Assembly: GCA_015232855.1 (NCBI GenBank)
Contig: JADFYW010000011.1
Coordinates: forward strand, 1 to 58,906
Direction: 5' to 3'
Length of the DNA: 58,906 nt
DNA from: Fibrobacteria bacterium
GTDB lineage: Bacteria > Fibrobacterota > Fibrobacteria > UBA11236 > JADFYW01
Part shown: positions 27,088 through 35,807 of the stretch, piece after piece
How positions within the stretch are numbered: the first letter of the stretch is position 1
How the letters are laid out: every line of letters begins with the position of its first letter
The notes under the pieces: model-generated
What the model saw: the letters and a program-made list of their open reading frames with translations, nothing else
Told to the model about the DNA's origin: nothing
The model's database searches: none
Translations under genes and position numbers: made by a program

Positions 27088-28168
27088 CTAAATAGAAAAA
27101 ACCGAGAATTGAAATAACAATAGCAACAGCAGGGAAAAAGGTAATCCAGTAATATTCACTAAAGAAAGCCAGACGACTACCCTCGATAATATTTCCCCAG
27201 GATATGTCTGGTGGCTTAACGCCAAACTGGAGATAACTCAATGTGGTTTCAACCAATATGGACTCTGCCATAATCAAAGATGCCTGGATAAAAAATACAG
27301 TCCTGTTCTGGTACCAAAAGAGATGTCTGGCCATTATTTTGAAATCAGATAAGCCACTTTCTTTTGCTGCTAATACAAATCCCATATTTGATAAGGTATG
27401 GACCCGGGTACGTATCAATTCAGATACTCTGGGAACAATGGTAAGTCCTAGTACTATCATAACATAATACACATTCGGTTCAATAGCACAAATGACAACA
27501 AGAATTAATACAAACCGTGGAAACGAAAGAATAAGACTATTTATAAAACGGATAAGTTCTGCCCAGCGTCCACCGTAATATCCGCCCACTAAACCAAGAG
27601 GAATGCCAAGTCCTAAGGCAACCAAACAGGCAAACAGACCCGGTAAAAGACTCGTTTTGGCTCCGGCTACTAACATCGAAAAGATATCACGTCCATCTTT
27701 ATCTGTACCAAAAAAGTGATTGTGTGTTACAATAACTTCTTGAGGGACTTTTGTTTTTTCATTTTTATTGGTAAGGAATGAAAATTCATCTTCCCCGTCA
27801 GTTTCTTGTTGATTATCGGTTGTTCCACCTGAAATGGATGATTGGCTTTCGCTTGCACTGTCATTAAAAAACTCTTCTTCTAAACCCTCCATTAAATAGT
27901 CAAGACTGTTATCCCGATCATTGCCTTGGTGTGATACTTGAGGAGTAGTGGTGCGTTTAAGGTTTTTTAAGCCCTTTTCGGTTACCAGAAAAGAACGCAG
28001 CAAAGAACTGGAAGGTGGCTCCATGATCCAATCAGAATCCATTTCATTGGATTGATAAAAACAAACAAAGTCCCCAAAGACAGCGAAAAACAAAAGTAAG
28101 ATGATAACTGCGCCACCAGAAACAATTCTGATTGAACCTGGCGTCTTGAGAAATTTAATTAGCTTCAT
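27044..28168 (-). CDS. Peptide-type ABC transporter permease (DppC-like) with acidic insertion
   Basis: Inner-membrane permease subunit. After the first helix (about 16-35) a polar stretch of about 100 residues follows, rich in Asp, Glu, Ser and Asn (LEEEFFNDSASESQSS, TDGEDEFSF). The canonical segment HFFGTDKDGRDIFSMLVAGAKTSL starts only near residue 150; in most DppC proteins this segment lies about 40-60 residues after the start. The rest has five helices and the coupling loop AAKESGLSDFKIMARHL (EAA motif). The extra segment would be periplasmic and could contact the TPR or TolB-like partners encoded upstream. AAGG precedes the ATG. Confidence 0.87.
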   Translation of the reverse strand: MKLIKFLKTPGSIRIVSGGAVIILLLFFAVFGDFVCFYQSNEMDSDWIMEPPSSSLLRSFLVTEKGLKNLKRTTTPQVSHQGNDRDNSLDYLMEGLEEEFFNDSASESQSSISGGTTDNQQETDGEDEFSFLTNKNEKTKVPQEVIVTHNHFFGTDKDGRDIFSMLVAGAKTSLLPGLFACLVALGLGIPLGLVGGYYGGRWAELIRFINSLILSFPRFVLILVVICAIEPNVYYVMIVLGLTIVPRVSELIRTRVHTLSNMGFVLAAKESGLSDFKIMARHLFWYQNRTVFFIQASLIMAESILVETTLSYLQFGVKPPDISWGNIIEGSRLAFFSEYYWITFFPAVAIVISILGFFYLGDGLNARLAYRERR

Positions 28169-28170
28169 GA

Positions 28171-29100
28171 TTAGCCTTTCCTCAATCGTGGATCAAGGCT
28201 ATAGGCCAACATTTCCTGAGCAAACATCAAGACTCTTATAAGCAATGCTGTTAAGAGAGTAACAGCCATAATTACAAAAAAATCTCTATTAAGTGTGGCT
28301 TCCCAGGTAAGCCAACCAAGACCCCTGCGATTAAAAATCCGCTCAACCACAATAACACCACTGATGAGAACCGCAAAGCGTGAAACAACAATACTGAGAA
28401 AAGGAATGATGACCGGCCTGATATAATGTTTTAATAGGCTGGTACCTCGTGAACGGGCTGCTTTAATATAAAGGGCATGACTGGTATGGCGAATTTCAAG
28501 CATGAGGACACGCACAAATTCTCCCAATGTTCCGTTGCCGATGGCAAGCACAAAAATAGGCAATATATAGTAAGTGACCCAGGGCCAGAATTCAAATTCC
28601 CCCTCTGGCATTACCAGTGGGTAAAATTTAAAAACGCCAAAAACAATACCTAGTACAATATATCCAACTACAAAAACCGGAATACTAGAAATACTATAAA
28701 TAATGGAACTGATGACTTTTCCTGATTTGGATTCAGCTGAAATCCCAAGTAAAATGGCGATGGGGACAGAAATTAAAAGAGACAAAAACATTGAACCAAT
28801 GGTAAGCCCAAAGGTAGTACCTGCATATTGGAGAAGTAATTCGTTTACCGGAGTACCATCAGTTAGCGACACACCAAAGTTGAGAGTCAGGCAGTTCCCA
28901 AGCCAATAGATGTATTGAAGCCAGATTGGCTTATCGAGGTTAAGTTTTTCGATAGTCGCCGGTGCCAGACTGTGTATCTCCGCCATATTACCGGGAGTAA
29001 GTTGAACAATTAGAAAAACAAGTAGACTAGCAGCAATAATAGACAGAATAAGCTGCCCTGTTTTTTTTGCCAAGACCCTTAAAATTTGTTTTTGCTTCAC
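28171..29100 (-). CDS. Peptide-type ABC transporter permease (DppB-like)
   Basis: Inner-membrane permease subunit of 309 residues with six helices. Visible family features are the N-terminal FLIVQLTPGNMAE, a periplasmic loop with WLQYIYWLGNCLTLNFGVSL, and the coupling motif YIKAARSRGTSLLKHYIRPVIIP near residue 212. The start is a GTG with GGAAA upstream. It ends 2 bp before the DppC-like gene. A 122-bp gap with a small hairpin separates it from the lipoprotein gene upstream. Confidence 0.9.
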   Translation of the reverse strand: MKQKQILRVLAKKTGQLILSIIAASLLVFLIVQLTPGNMAEIHSLAPATIEKLNLDKPIWLQYIYWLGNCLTLNFGVSLTDGTPVNELLLQYAGTTFGLTIGSMFLSLLISVPIAILLGISAESKSGKVISSIIYSISSIPVFVVGYIVLGIVFGVFKFYPLVMPEGEFEFWPWVTYYILPIFVLAIGNGTLGEFVRVLMLEIRHTSHALYIKAARSRGTSLLKHYIRPVIIPFLSIVVSRFAVLISGVIVVERIFNRRGLGWLTWEATLNRDFFVIMAVTLLTALLIRVLMFAQEMLAYSLDPRLRKG

Positions 29101-29171
29101 AAAAGTTTCCGTTATCTTTACAGATTGCTACTTAAAACAGGCAATATATTACCTTAAAGGCACCCTTCCGG

Positions 29172-29192
29172 ATAAGTATCTGAAATACTTAT
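29172..29192 (-). repeat. Small hairpin in the dpp-like operon
   Basis: ATAAGTAT and ATACTTAT form a perfect 8-bp stem with a 5-nt loop in the 122-bp gap between the lipoprotein gene and the first permease gene. No T tract follows. It could tune the ratio of binding protein to permease mRNA, as in other importer operons; this is inference. Confidence 0.4.
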
Positions 29193-29222
29193 TTAATTAA
29201 CTACAAAACCGGTAGCAAAATC

Positions 29223-29651
29223 TCATTGACTTGATTTTAAGATTTTTTCCCCAGGTCCGGAATCCGGATTAATATAGAGGTCACCTTCTATAACCGCGTC
29301 TTTTGCCTGCAGTTCTTTTGACATTTTTATAACTATTTTTTGATCAGGCTGATCGCTGATTTTGAAACCGCGAACAAAACCCATATTTCCATCCACATCT
29401 TCAGCAATAAGCGTATATTCATTTCGATCCTGAACATCCTTACTGATTTTGAATGAGCCGTCATTTTTTACTTTAACCGAATCAGTCCAGGGGTTAGTAT
29501 AAACCATGACTTTTTTTTCACCGATTTCACTTCCATCTGGCATAACCACAACACCTCTGAGTGATGGGCCACAACCGATTAAGAATAAAACAGAAAGTAT
29601 GACAGAACTGTTAAAATACAATTTGATATTTGAAAATTTTAGTAAGAACAT
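29223..29651 (-). CDS. Lipoprotein with carboxypeptidase-regulatory-like fold
   Basis: A 142-residue lipoprotein. The signal segment ends in the lipobox LFLIGC near residues 22-27, so Lgt should lipidate the Cys. The mature part LRGVVVMPDGSEIGEKKVMVY, then GSFKISKDVQDRNEYTLIAED, has the spacing of a carboxypeptidase-regulatory-like beta sandwich, often a carbohydrate or surface contact domain. AGGA stands before the ATG. It lies between the binding protein gene and the permease genes, so it may help present substrate or anchor the importer. Confidence 0.75.
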   Translation of the reverse strand: MFLLKFSNIKLYFNSSVILSVLFLIGCGPSLRGVVVMPDGSEIGEKKVMVYTNPWTDSVKVKNDGSFKISKDVQDRNEYTLIAEDVDGNMGFVRGFKISDQPDQKIVIKMSKELQAKDAVIEGDLYINPDSGPGEKILKSSQ

Positions 29652-29659
29652 ATGTTATC

Positions 29660-31300
29660 CTACTCCCTTTCTTCTTTTGGAATATACCATTCATTAGCAA
29701 AAGTAAAAAACCTATACGGTTGCACAATAAATTTCTTAACCTTATTATCGATTGCTGAATTTTTTTCCAGTGTCCATAAAAAGGTATAAGGTAATTCTTC
29801 ATTTAAAATTTTATGAAGTTCATAGTTGATACGCCGCCGAACTTCCTGATTAATTGATTCGGAAAAAACAGCTAAAAGACTATCAACTTTTCTGTTATTA
29901 AAGGAAATGAAATTATCACCTTTGGCCTTATTTTCACTAGAATGAAAAAGTGAATAGATGTTGGACGAATTATCAAACAGCCATTCAGCAAAAACAATAT
30001 CAAAATCGTGACTTTCTTTTACTTCTTTTTTCCATTTAACAATTTCACGATGCTCAAGTTTTATATCAAAACCAATGGCTTTTAAGTGGTTTTGAAAACG
30101 TAAACATACTGATAATCCACCTTCATTACCACTGTACAGGGGGATTTTTAATTTAAGCCGGATAGGCTTTCCGTGATATTCGGCAATTCCATCTCCATCA
30201 GTATCTTTTATTCCGACACTTTTTAAAAGAGCTTTTGCCTTATTAACGTCAAAAGCTCGCGGCATAACGTCAGGATTATAACCCCAGGAGGCTGGAGAGA
30301 ATGGTCCGGAAATGACTTCACCTCTGCCAAAGTAAATATCATCTACCATCTTTTGCCTATCGAGCGCATAGGTTATGGCCTGCCGAACTTCTTTTATTCT
30401 GAGAATAGGATTATTGAAATTATACCCAAAGAATGCAAAGGTAAGAGAGTTATAAGGAAGAATGGTGAACTTACCTGTATTTGCTATTTCAGTAATTTTT
30501 TGGGGTGGAACTTCTATCATAAGATCTATTGCATTCAAAATAAGACTTTGTACGAGAAGAGAAACTTCTGGCTGATAGCGCATTGTTATGTCAGTAATAT
30601 TTGGCGGGCCAAGATAGTGCTTTTCCCAGCCCTTAAGGATAACGCCCTTGTCTTTGGTTTCTCGGGAAAATTTAAAATAACCCGTACCTATTGGGTCTTT
30701 GCGAGACAATTTTGATATTACCGCTTTGCCATCATGGGCCTTTTGGGATAATATCTTAAAAAGAAAACGCTTTTCAGGTTCGGGAACGCTGTTTTTGAAA
30801 TCAAACTTGATGACATTGTCACTTAATACTTTCACGGATTTAATTACTTCCAATCCTTTTCGTCTGTCAGCGGGTACGTCAGAAAGCGGATTCATGATCG
30901 ATTCATAAGTGAATTTTACATCATCGGCAGAAAATGGTGAGCCATTATGCCAGGTGATGCCCTTTCTTAAGGTAAAAACAATTCTTTTATTTCCATTAAA
31001 CACCTTCCATTTTTCAGCAAGTCTACCCTGGACTTCACCACGGTGATCAATAAAAACCAAAGACTCAAAAATGAGTTCAGAGAGCCGTAGGGCCGTTTCA
31101 TTATCTGTAGTAGTGAGGGGATTGTAGGTATCTGGCAGAAGCAATTCTGCATATATTATCTTCCCACCCTTCTGGCTCTGGGCAAATAACCCTGAAACCA
31201 TTACTATAGCTAAGCAAATAAAAAAGTTGATTGAAAACATCTTTTTGTAAAAAAATGTTTTATGCTCATCACTTTTTGATTTTGGGGTTTTTCTTATCAT
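29660..31300 (-). CDS. Peptide-type ABC transporter substrate-binding protein (family 5)
   Basis: Periplasmic binding protein of the DppA/OppA group. The segment FTLRKGITWHNGSPFSADDVKFTYES is the family signature (near residue 110), and the C-terminal part reads FKIYSLFHSSENKAKG-like followed by NELHKILNEELPYTFLW in slightly different form. The frame opens at an ATG at 31315, but the ATG at 31300 has GGAG 8 bp before it and gives a better signal region. That region ends in ...VMVSGLFAQ near residue 41 after an unusually long basic start. The length of about 546 residues is normal. Confidence 0.88.
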   Translation of the reverse strand: MIRKTPKSKSDEHKTFFYKKMFSINFFICLAIVMVSGLFAQSQKGGKIIYAELLLPDTYNPLTTTDNETALRLSELIFESLVFIDHRGEVQGRLAEKWKVFNGNKRIVFTLRKGITWHNGSPFSADDVKFTYESIMNPLSDVPADRRKGLEVIKSVKVLSDNVIKFDFKNSVPEPEKRFLFKILSQKAHDGKAVISKLSRKDPIGTGYFKFSRETKDKGVILKGWEKHYLGPPNITDITMRYQPEVSLLVQSLILNAIDLMIEVPPQKITEIANTGKFTILPYNSLTFAFFGYNFNNPILRIKEVRQAITYALDRQKMVDDIYFGRGEVISGPFSPASWGYNPDVMPRAFDVNKAKALLKSVGIKDTDGDGIAEYHGKPIRLKLKIPLYSGNEGGLSVCLRFQNHLKAIGFDIKLEHREIVKWKKEVKESHDFDIVFAEWLFDNSSNIYSLFHSSENKAKGDNFISFNNRKVDSLLAVFSESINQEVRRRINYELHKILNEELPYTFLWTLEKNSAIDNKVKKFIVQPYRFFTFANEWYIPKEERE

Positions 31301-31320
31301 GATTTCACTCCACATGTGTG

Positions 31321-32754
31321 TTAACCACCTTTTTTAAATATTCGTGTGTTTCCAAAAGTTCTTGTTTCAGCAGCGGCAATGCCCTGCATGCAATAATGCA
31401 TGGCTCTGCAAGCCGGATATGCTTTTTGCAAATGGTAGAGCGTTTCAACTACTTCGTCATACCGCATTTTGCTTGATTTAAATATCGCATAAGCATATTC
31501 TGTCATGTATTCTGGGTCTATATGCTCAACACTATTCCGAAACTGAATTTTATAACCTTTGGCAAAAACTTCCAAAGCTTCCTGATTTTTTCCGAGTCCA
31601 AGTAAAATGGATGCATAACGGCGAAGATACTTTGATGAATTATTCTGTCTTATGACTGCAGCAGTAAGACGAAGTCCTTTTACTTTGTTTACTCCCAGTG
31701 TAAAATAGGTGTAACCCAGCTCACGTTTTGTGGCAAGACTGGCGTTTTTTAAATTAATCTCATCAAGTATGATTCTGGCCCGTTGATTTCGACCTTGAGC
31801 TGATTCTACTTTTGCCATAAGTATGGATGCATCGTCTGATTTTTCTTTTTGGAGAATGTGTCGTGCATCCGCATATTTTCCAAGTTCAAAGTAGTTCTCT
31901 GCCATACTGAATTCTACCTGGAATTTTTTTGATAAGGCAGGGAAGTCGCTTTCGTATTTAAGCAGTCTTTCGTATTTCATATTGCTTAAATAGAAGAATG
32001 CCTGAGAAATTGTCTTATAAAGGATTGGATTGTAAAAATTTACCTGAGTTAGCTTTCCTTTGTTTAAAATTATTTCAGGCTCATCTGCCTTTTTAAGGAG
32101 GCTTTTAAGATGAAGTGTGATTTCTTTTACATTCGGATCGTTACTCCGAATAAGTGCGGATAATTTATTACCAATACTTCTCGCATCTGAAATGGGCAAG
32201 TTTTTGGGATAAGTTGAGCGTTCTTCAAGTTGAATCAACTGCCAGAGAACCGTAGGGTAATCGCTTTTTAAAATAAGACGTCCGTCCCGTTTTTTAAGTT
32301 TATTGAGAGCATAATGGTGATAGACTTTTGCCATGTCAATCAGTTTGCGATCTGCTTTGCCACTAGCCATTACACTCTTCATTAAACGAATACATTTTGT
32401 ATAACTACCATTGTAATAAGCTACTTCTCCCTGGTATAAAAGCAGAGTGGGAGATGGGTAATGTTTGCCGATAATTTTGTAATACTCATTTATGAGTGCG
32501 TAAAAGAAGGTCTGATATTCATTGTAAAGGTTTCCGAGTTTGTTGTAGGCTATTGCCTGCCCCTTAAGGGCTCTCATTTTTTTCTGGCTATTTGAACTAA
32601 GAGAAGCGTCTTTTTCCCATGCTTCTATTGCATCTATAAATCGGTTCCGCTTCAATAGTTTAAGTGGATCACTCCAGCATTGCGAGGATAACGCTAGAAT
32701 AAAAGCAACGAATATAAAGAATGTCTTATTGAAATATTTCATATTTTTGAACAT
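31321..32754 (-). CDS. Exported TPR-type repeat protein
   Basis: A 477-residue protein with a Sec signal (FFIFVAFILALSSQCWS) and helical repeats through most of its length, such as KKMRALKGQAIAYNKLGNLYNEY, AENYFELGKYADARHILQKE and ASILLGLGKNQEALEVFAKGY, which fit tetratricopeptide repeats. Such proteins act as scaffolds for envelope complexes. Its start overlaps the end of the TolB-like gene: the frame opens with TTG at 32757, and the ATG at 32754 with AGG just upstream is preferred. It ends 20 bp before the binding protein gene. Confidence 0.78.
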   Translation of the reverse strand: MFKNMKYFNKTFFIFVAFILALSSQCWSDPLKLLKRNRFIDAIEAWEKDASLSSNSQKKMRALKGQAIAYNKLGNLYNEYQTFFYALINEYYKIIGKHYPSPTLLLYQGEVAYYNGSYTKCIRLMKSVMASGKADRKLIDMAKVYHHYALNKLKKRDGRLILKSDYPTVLWQLIQLEERSTYPKNLPISDARSIGNKLSALIRSNDPNVKEITLHLKSLLKKADEPEIILNKGKLTQVNFYNPILYKTISQAFFYLSNMKYERLLKYESDFPALSKKFQVEFSMAENYFELGKYADARHILQKEKSDDASILMAKVESAQGRNQRARIILDEINLKNASLATKRELGYTYFTLGVNKVKGLRLTAAVIRQNNSSKYLRRYASILLGLGKNQEALEVFAKGYKIQFRNSVEHIDPEYMTEYAYAIFKSSKMRYDEVVETLYHLQKAYPACRAMHYCMQGIAAAETRTFGNTRIFKKGG

Positions 32755-34006
32755 CAACCTGTTTATCTTTGAGTATTATGTCAGAACCTTTGAGGAATGC
32801 TGCGAAAATTTTGTAGGTAAGACCTGTCTGGCCGGCAAAAACGACAATTGGATGATCGGCTAAGCATGATACATCCCTGTGGATACTTGATTTTGTCCTG
32901 ATAACATTCCGTTTGTATTTTTGATTGTATAACCATTGTTCCAGATTTACGATTTCAAGTGGATTGAGTCTTTTGGATTCACGTTTGGCATATATTAGTC
33001 CACGGGATCCTGGGAGCCATGATGGACCATCGTAACCATTGGGAAAAATGTTTTCAGCAATTTTAGGAACGGTCCCCACCAAATCAGTCAGCTCAATTAG
33101 ACGTCCCTTCGGATCTTTCTTAAGCTGTAAAACACCAATATCAATAATCTGGTCTTTAAGATCATTTGAAATTTGATAGGCGACAAAATGGCCGTCAAAA
33201 GACCAGGATGGGTGACTCTTTGAATTGACTATACGGTTATTAAAAATCTGAATTTTGTAATTATCGTTAAAATTGATGAGAGCAATAGTATAAGGCCCTC
33301 TTTTTCTTCGTCCTTTTGTTCTGGTGGTGTAAGCCAGAAATTGACCGTCTGGCGAAAAAGAAGGTAGCATATCTTCGTTTTTGTTTTTGGTAAGGCGGAT
33401 AAATTTGCTACGTGGTTCTCTTGTAATTTTTTTACCAAAAAACTGGGTGACATCCTGAAGCATGTAAATATCACCGTTTCCGGTACGTGCAGAAACAAAC
33501 GCGAGTTTTTTTCCATCTGGTGACCAGGTAGGAGAGGCATCAACTTCCTGATGAGATGTGATGCGAGTATGTATATCGCTTCCGATTGCATGGATGTATA
33601 TGTCCATATTGTTACCTTTGCCTGCACAAACATAGGCAACGTATTGTTTTCCACCATGCATAACCGGGCACCAGGTTAGCTGATCTGTATAATTTTGGAA
33701 CAAAATTGATTCATCACTTTCACCAAAATCTTCTATACTCTCTTTCTGTTCAATAGGGGAAATCTGTCTGAGTTCTTTGGCAAGAAGATCATAAAACCAT
33801 AGCTGCCGGTTGTCTTTTTCTTGCCGAACAAAAGAGAGGAAATTAACATTATTAGGACATAATTTGGGGTGAAATAGCTGCCCAGAAAGCCTGGAGTCTT
33901 CAGAACTAACCAAAGCTTTGATTTTAACTGCCCTGGTTGGTTCACCAGCCATCAACGGCATAGAAATGGTCAAAAGGCTGAAAAGTATGACTTTTTTTAT
34001 ATCCAT
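32726..34006 (-). CDS. TolB-like periplasmic beta-propeller protein
   Basis: A 426-residue exported protein. A signal peptide ends near MAG at residue 21. The body carries PD40/WD40-like blades recognisable by SWSPDG-type motifs: SPTWSPDGKKLAFVSART near 167, LPSFSPDGQFLAYTTRT near 222, HPSWSFDGHFVAYQIS near 267 and GPSWLPGSRGLIYAKR near 325. This is the C-terminal fold of TolB, the periplasmic part of the Tol-Pal envelope system, but the gene is not next to tolA, tolQ, tolR or pal. A good AGAGGAAA site precedes the ATG. Confidence 0.82.
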   Translation of the reverse strand: MDIKKVILFSLLTISMPLMAGEPTRAVKIKALVSSEDSRLSGQLFHPKLCPNNVNFLSFVRQEKDNRQLWFYDLLAKELRQISPIEQKESIEDFGESDESILFQNYTDQLTWCPVMHGGKQYVAYVCAGKGNNMDIYIHAIGSDIHTRITSHQEVDASPTWSPDGKKLAFVSARTGNGDIYMLQDVTQFFGKKITREPRSKFIRLTKNKNEDMLPSFSPDGQFLAYTTRTKGRRKRGPYTIALINFNDNYKIQIFNNRIVNSKSHPSWSFDGHFVAYQISNDLKDQIIDIGVLQLKKDPKGRLIELTDLVGTVPKIAENIFPNGYDGPSWLPGSRGLIYAKRESKRLNPLEIVNLEQWLYNQKYKRNVIRTKSSIHRDVSCLADHPIVVFAGQTGLTYKIFAAFLKGSDIILKDKQVDVQKYEIFQ

Positions 34007-34023
34007 GATTTTCCTCTGCTCAA

Positions 34024-35055
34024 TTACCGGGTTTTTAAACTTTTAATATAATTTTCTGCATGCTGATTTGCCGCAGAATATTTTTTATTCTTTCCGAACC
34101 ATGCCACATAGTCAGCCCATTTGAGCTTGGCTTGTTTTTGAAAGTAAATCTTTTTGTCTTGTTGTTTTGCAGACTTGAATAGTTTTGTCCATACTATAGC
34201 CCAAAAATAACGAGTTCTTTGCATTATATCATCATACTGGGATGGGGGAATGCGGTTTTGATCTCTGACAACATGGCGAAAAGCTCTGTCGGCTTTGGCA
34301 AATTGCCTTAATTCTAAATAACAAATGCCCAAATTCATTTCACAAATAGGAAAAAATCTTTCATAGTCTAATACATTCTGGTAAGCTGTTACAGCTTGTT
34401 TGAGGTTTCCCAGTTTTTGAAGAGATAGTCCTTTGTAAAAATTTCCTTTTACATATTCTTCTCTATCTTTTGGGCCTCGTTTTTTATGAGCAGGTTTTGG
34501 TAGTTGTGAAAAGACTTTAACGGCATTGCGATAATTTTTGCTTTTATAGGCTTTCATTCCATCTTTATAGGATTCTGAGCTGTTTGGCGACTCTAAATCA
34601 GAAACGGAGGGACCTGGTTCAATTATATTTTTTGCTTCTTTTGAAACTTTAATCCTTGATGGCATTGAAAGATCTTCAGGCATAAAAGCGGTACCGGTAG
34701 ATTTTGACGGCTCATCGGAAGGTTTCGTTAGTATGGTTTGTTGTTGGGTTTGTGTTACTTTTTTAGGCCGTTTAGAGTTAGGGCTTAGTTCTTTTTTTAC
34801 AGAAGAATGGTTAGAAGTCTTAATTTTTTTATTCAGAGGATGATTTTTAATAGGAACAGCCTCATTATTTTTATACTCAGCTGAATCGGTTTTGACCATT
34901 GGACCGGGATTTTGAAAGGGAGCAGAAGTCTTTTGAAGGGTGAGAATAATTAAAACTATGGCACTTATAGCCATAAGCAGGACAATCGCTACCCCTGATC
35001 CCACAAAATTTTGTTTTTTGCGTTTATTAAGTTTTGCCTTAAAATTTTCACTCAT
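34024..35055 (-). CDS. Membrane-anchored TPR protein, first gene of the dpp-like operon
   Basis: A 343-residue protein. A basic start (KAKLNKRKKQ) and a membrane helix at about 19-41 put the rest in the periplasm. Residues 45-160 are a low-complexity linker rich in Lys, Ser, Pro and Thr. From about 165 onward TPR-like helices follow (YKDGMKAYKSKNYRNAVKVFSQL, FYKGLSLQKLGNLKQAVTAYQNVL, MNLGICYLELRQFAKADRAFRHV). It is transcribed away from the 35166 gene and precedes the TolB-like gene by 17 bp. The layout resembles YbgF/CpoB-type Tol-associated proteins, but no homology to them was proven. Confidence 0.75.
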   Translation of the reverse strand: MSENFKAKLNKRKKQNFVGSGVAIVLLMAISAIVLIILTLQKTSAPFQNPGPMVKTDSAEYKNNEAVPIKNHPLNKKIKTSNHSSVKKELSPNSKRPKKVTQTQQQTILTKPSDEPSKSTGTAFMPEDLSMPSRIKVSKEAKNIIEPGPSVSDLESPNSSESYKDGMKAYKSKNYRNAVKVFSQLPKPAHKKRGPKDREEYVKGNFYKGLSLQKLGNLKQAVTAYQNVLDYERFFPICEMNLGICYLELRQFAKADRAFRHVVRDQNRIPPSQYDDIMQRTRYFWAIVWTKLFKSAKQQDKKIYFQKQAKLKWADYVAWFGKNKKYSAANQHAENYIKSLKTR

Positions 35056-35165
35056 AATATAAAAAGCAAATTTTTTTAAAAAAAGCCCTTTTATAATTTA
35101 GTAAAAAGAATAAAATTACAGCTGAGAAAGTTAAAAAACTTAAACATGACAGGTGTGAATTCTCT

Positions 35166-35639
35166 ATGAATATGAATGATACTCAGTTTTCACTGTTCAA
35201 TGATTGCCAGGACTTAAAATTTTCAATTTCTATTGGAAAAAAGTCCTCAGATAGTTGGCAGAGTTACAGCTGCTCGCTGTCAATTAGAAATTCCGGTACG
35301 GGAGGTTATAAGACACTTTATTCATCTGATGCAGGATCCATTATTTCAGATATTTCATTGGACGATATCAGGCAATTAAGCACTTTCTGTCAAGATGTGA
35401 TCTTACAGCCATCAGAAAAGACCCGTTTGTCCTTTGTTTCGGAAACAAATGATTTCAGACTGGATATACAAGTAAATGATGATGTCTTTCGAGTCACAGC
35501 GGTAATAGATTTGTGCACTATGAGTGAAGAAAAGTTGGATGCAGGTCAAGGTGATTCAGAAATATCACTTACATTTAACTGTACCATTGATGAAATTAAG
35601 GAATTTGGAACTGAAATTGATAATTGGCTAGCTAAGTAA
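35166..35639 (+). CDS. Unknown cytoplasmic protein
   Basis: I do not recognise this 157-residue acidic protein. It has no signal peptide or membrane helix. The alternation of polar and hydrophobic residues suggests a mainly beta fold with one or two helices (SLDDIRQLSTFCQDVIL near 62-78 and TIDEIKEFGTEIDNWL at the end). It lies alone between the divergent start of the dpp-like operon and tRNA-Cys, 44 bp downstream. Confidence 0.65.
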   Translation: MNMNDTQFSLFNDCQDLKFSISIGKKSSDSWQSYSCSLSIRNSGTGGYKTLYSSDAGSIISDISLDDIRQLSTFCQDVILQPSEKTRLSFVSETNDFRLDIQVNDDVFRVTAVIDLCTMSEEKLDAGQGDSEISLTFNCTIDEIKEFGTEIDNWLAK

Positions 35640-35683
35640 TTCATTTGTTTTCCCAATTGATTTTTACTAAACTTGAGCCTAAT

Positions 35684-35758
35684 GGCGACATACCCAAGTG
35701 GTAAGGGAGAGGTCTGCAAAACCTTCATTCAGCGGTTCGAATCCGCTTGTCGCCTCCA
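35684..35758 (+). tRNA. tRNA-Cys (GCA anticodon)
   Basis: Cloverleaf read by eye. The acceptor stem is GGCGACA (35684-35690) with TGTCGCC (35748-35754). The anticodon loop CTGCAAA gives anticodon GCA, closed by a 5-bp stem with one G-T pair. The T arm reads AGCGGTTCGAATCCGCT. The discriminator is T, as expected for Cys, and the CCA end is encoded (35756-35758). A terminator follows directly. Confidence 0.95.
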
Positions 35759-35760
35759 AA

Positions 35761-35793
35761 AAAAAGGCCCCTTATAAAAGGGGCCTTTTTTTT
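35761..35793 (+). terminator. Rho-independent terminator after tRNA-Cys
   Basis: GGCCCCTT (35766-35773) and AAGGGGCC (35778-35785) form a perfect stem with a 4-nt loop, flanked by A on the left and eight T on the right. The symmetric flanks let it serve the tRNA on the plus strand and the lipoprotein gene ending at 35808 on the minus strand. Confidence 0.9.
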
Positions 35794-35807
35794 GATTAGA
35801 AAAAATA

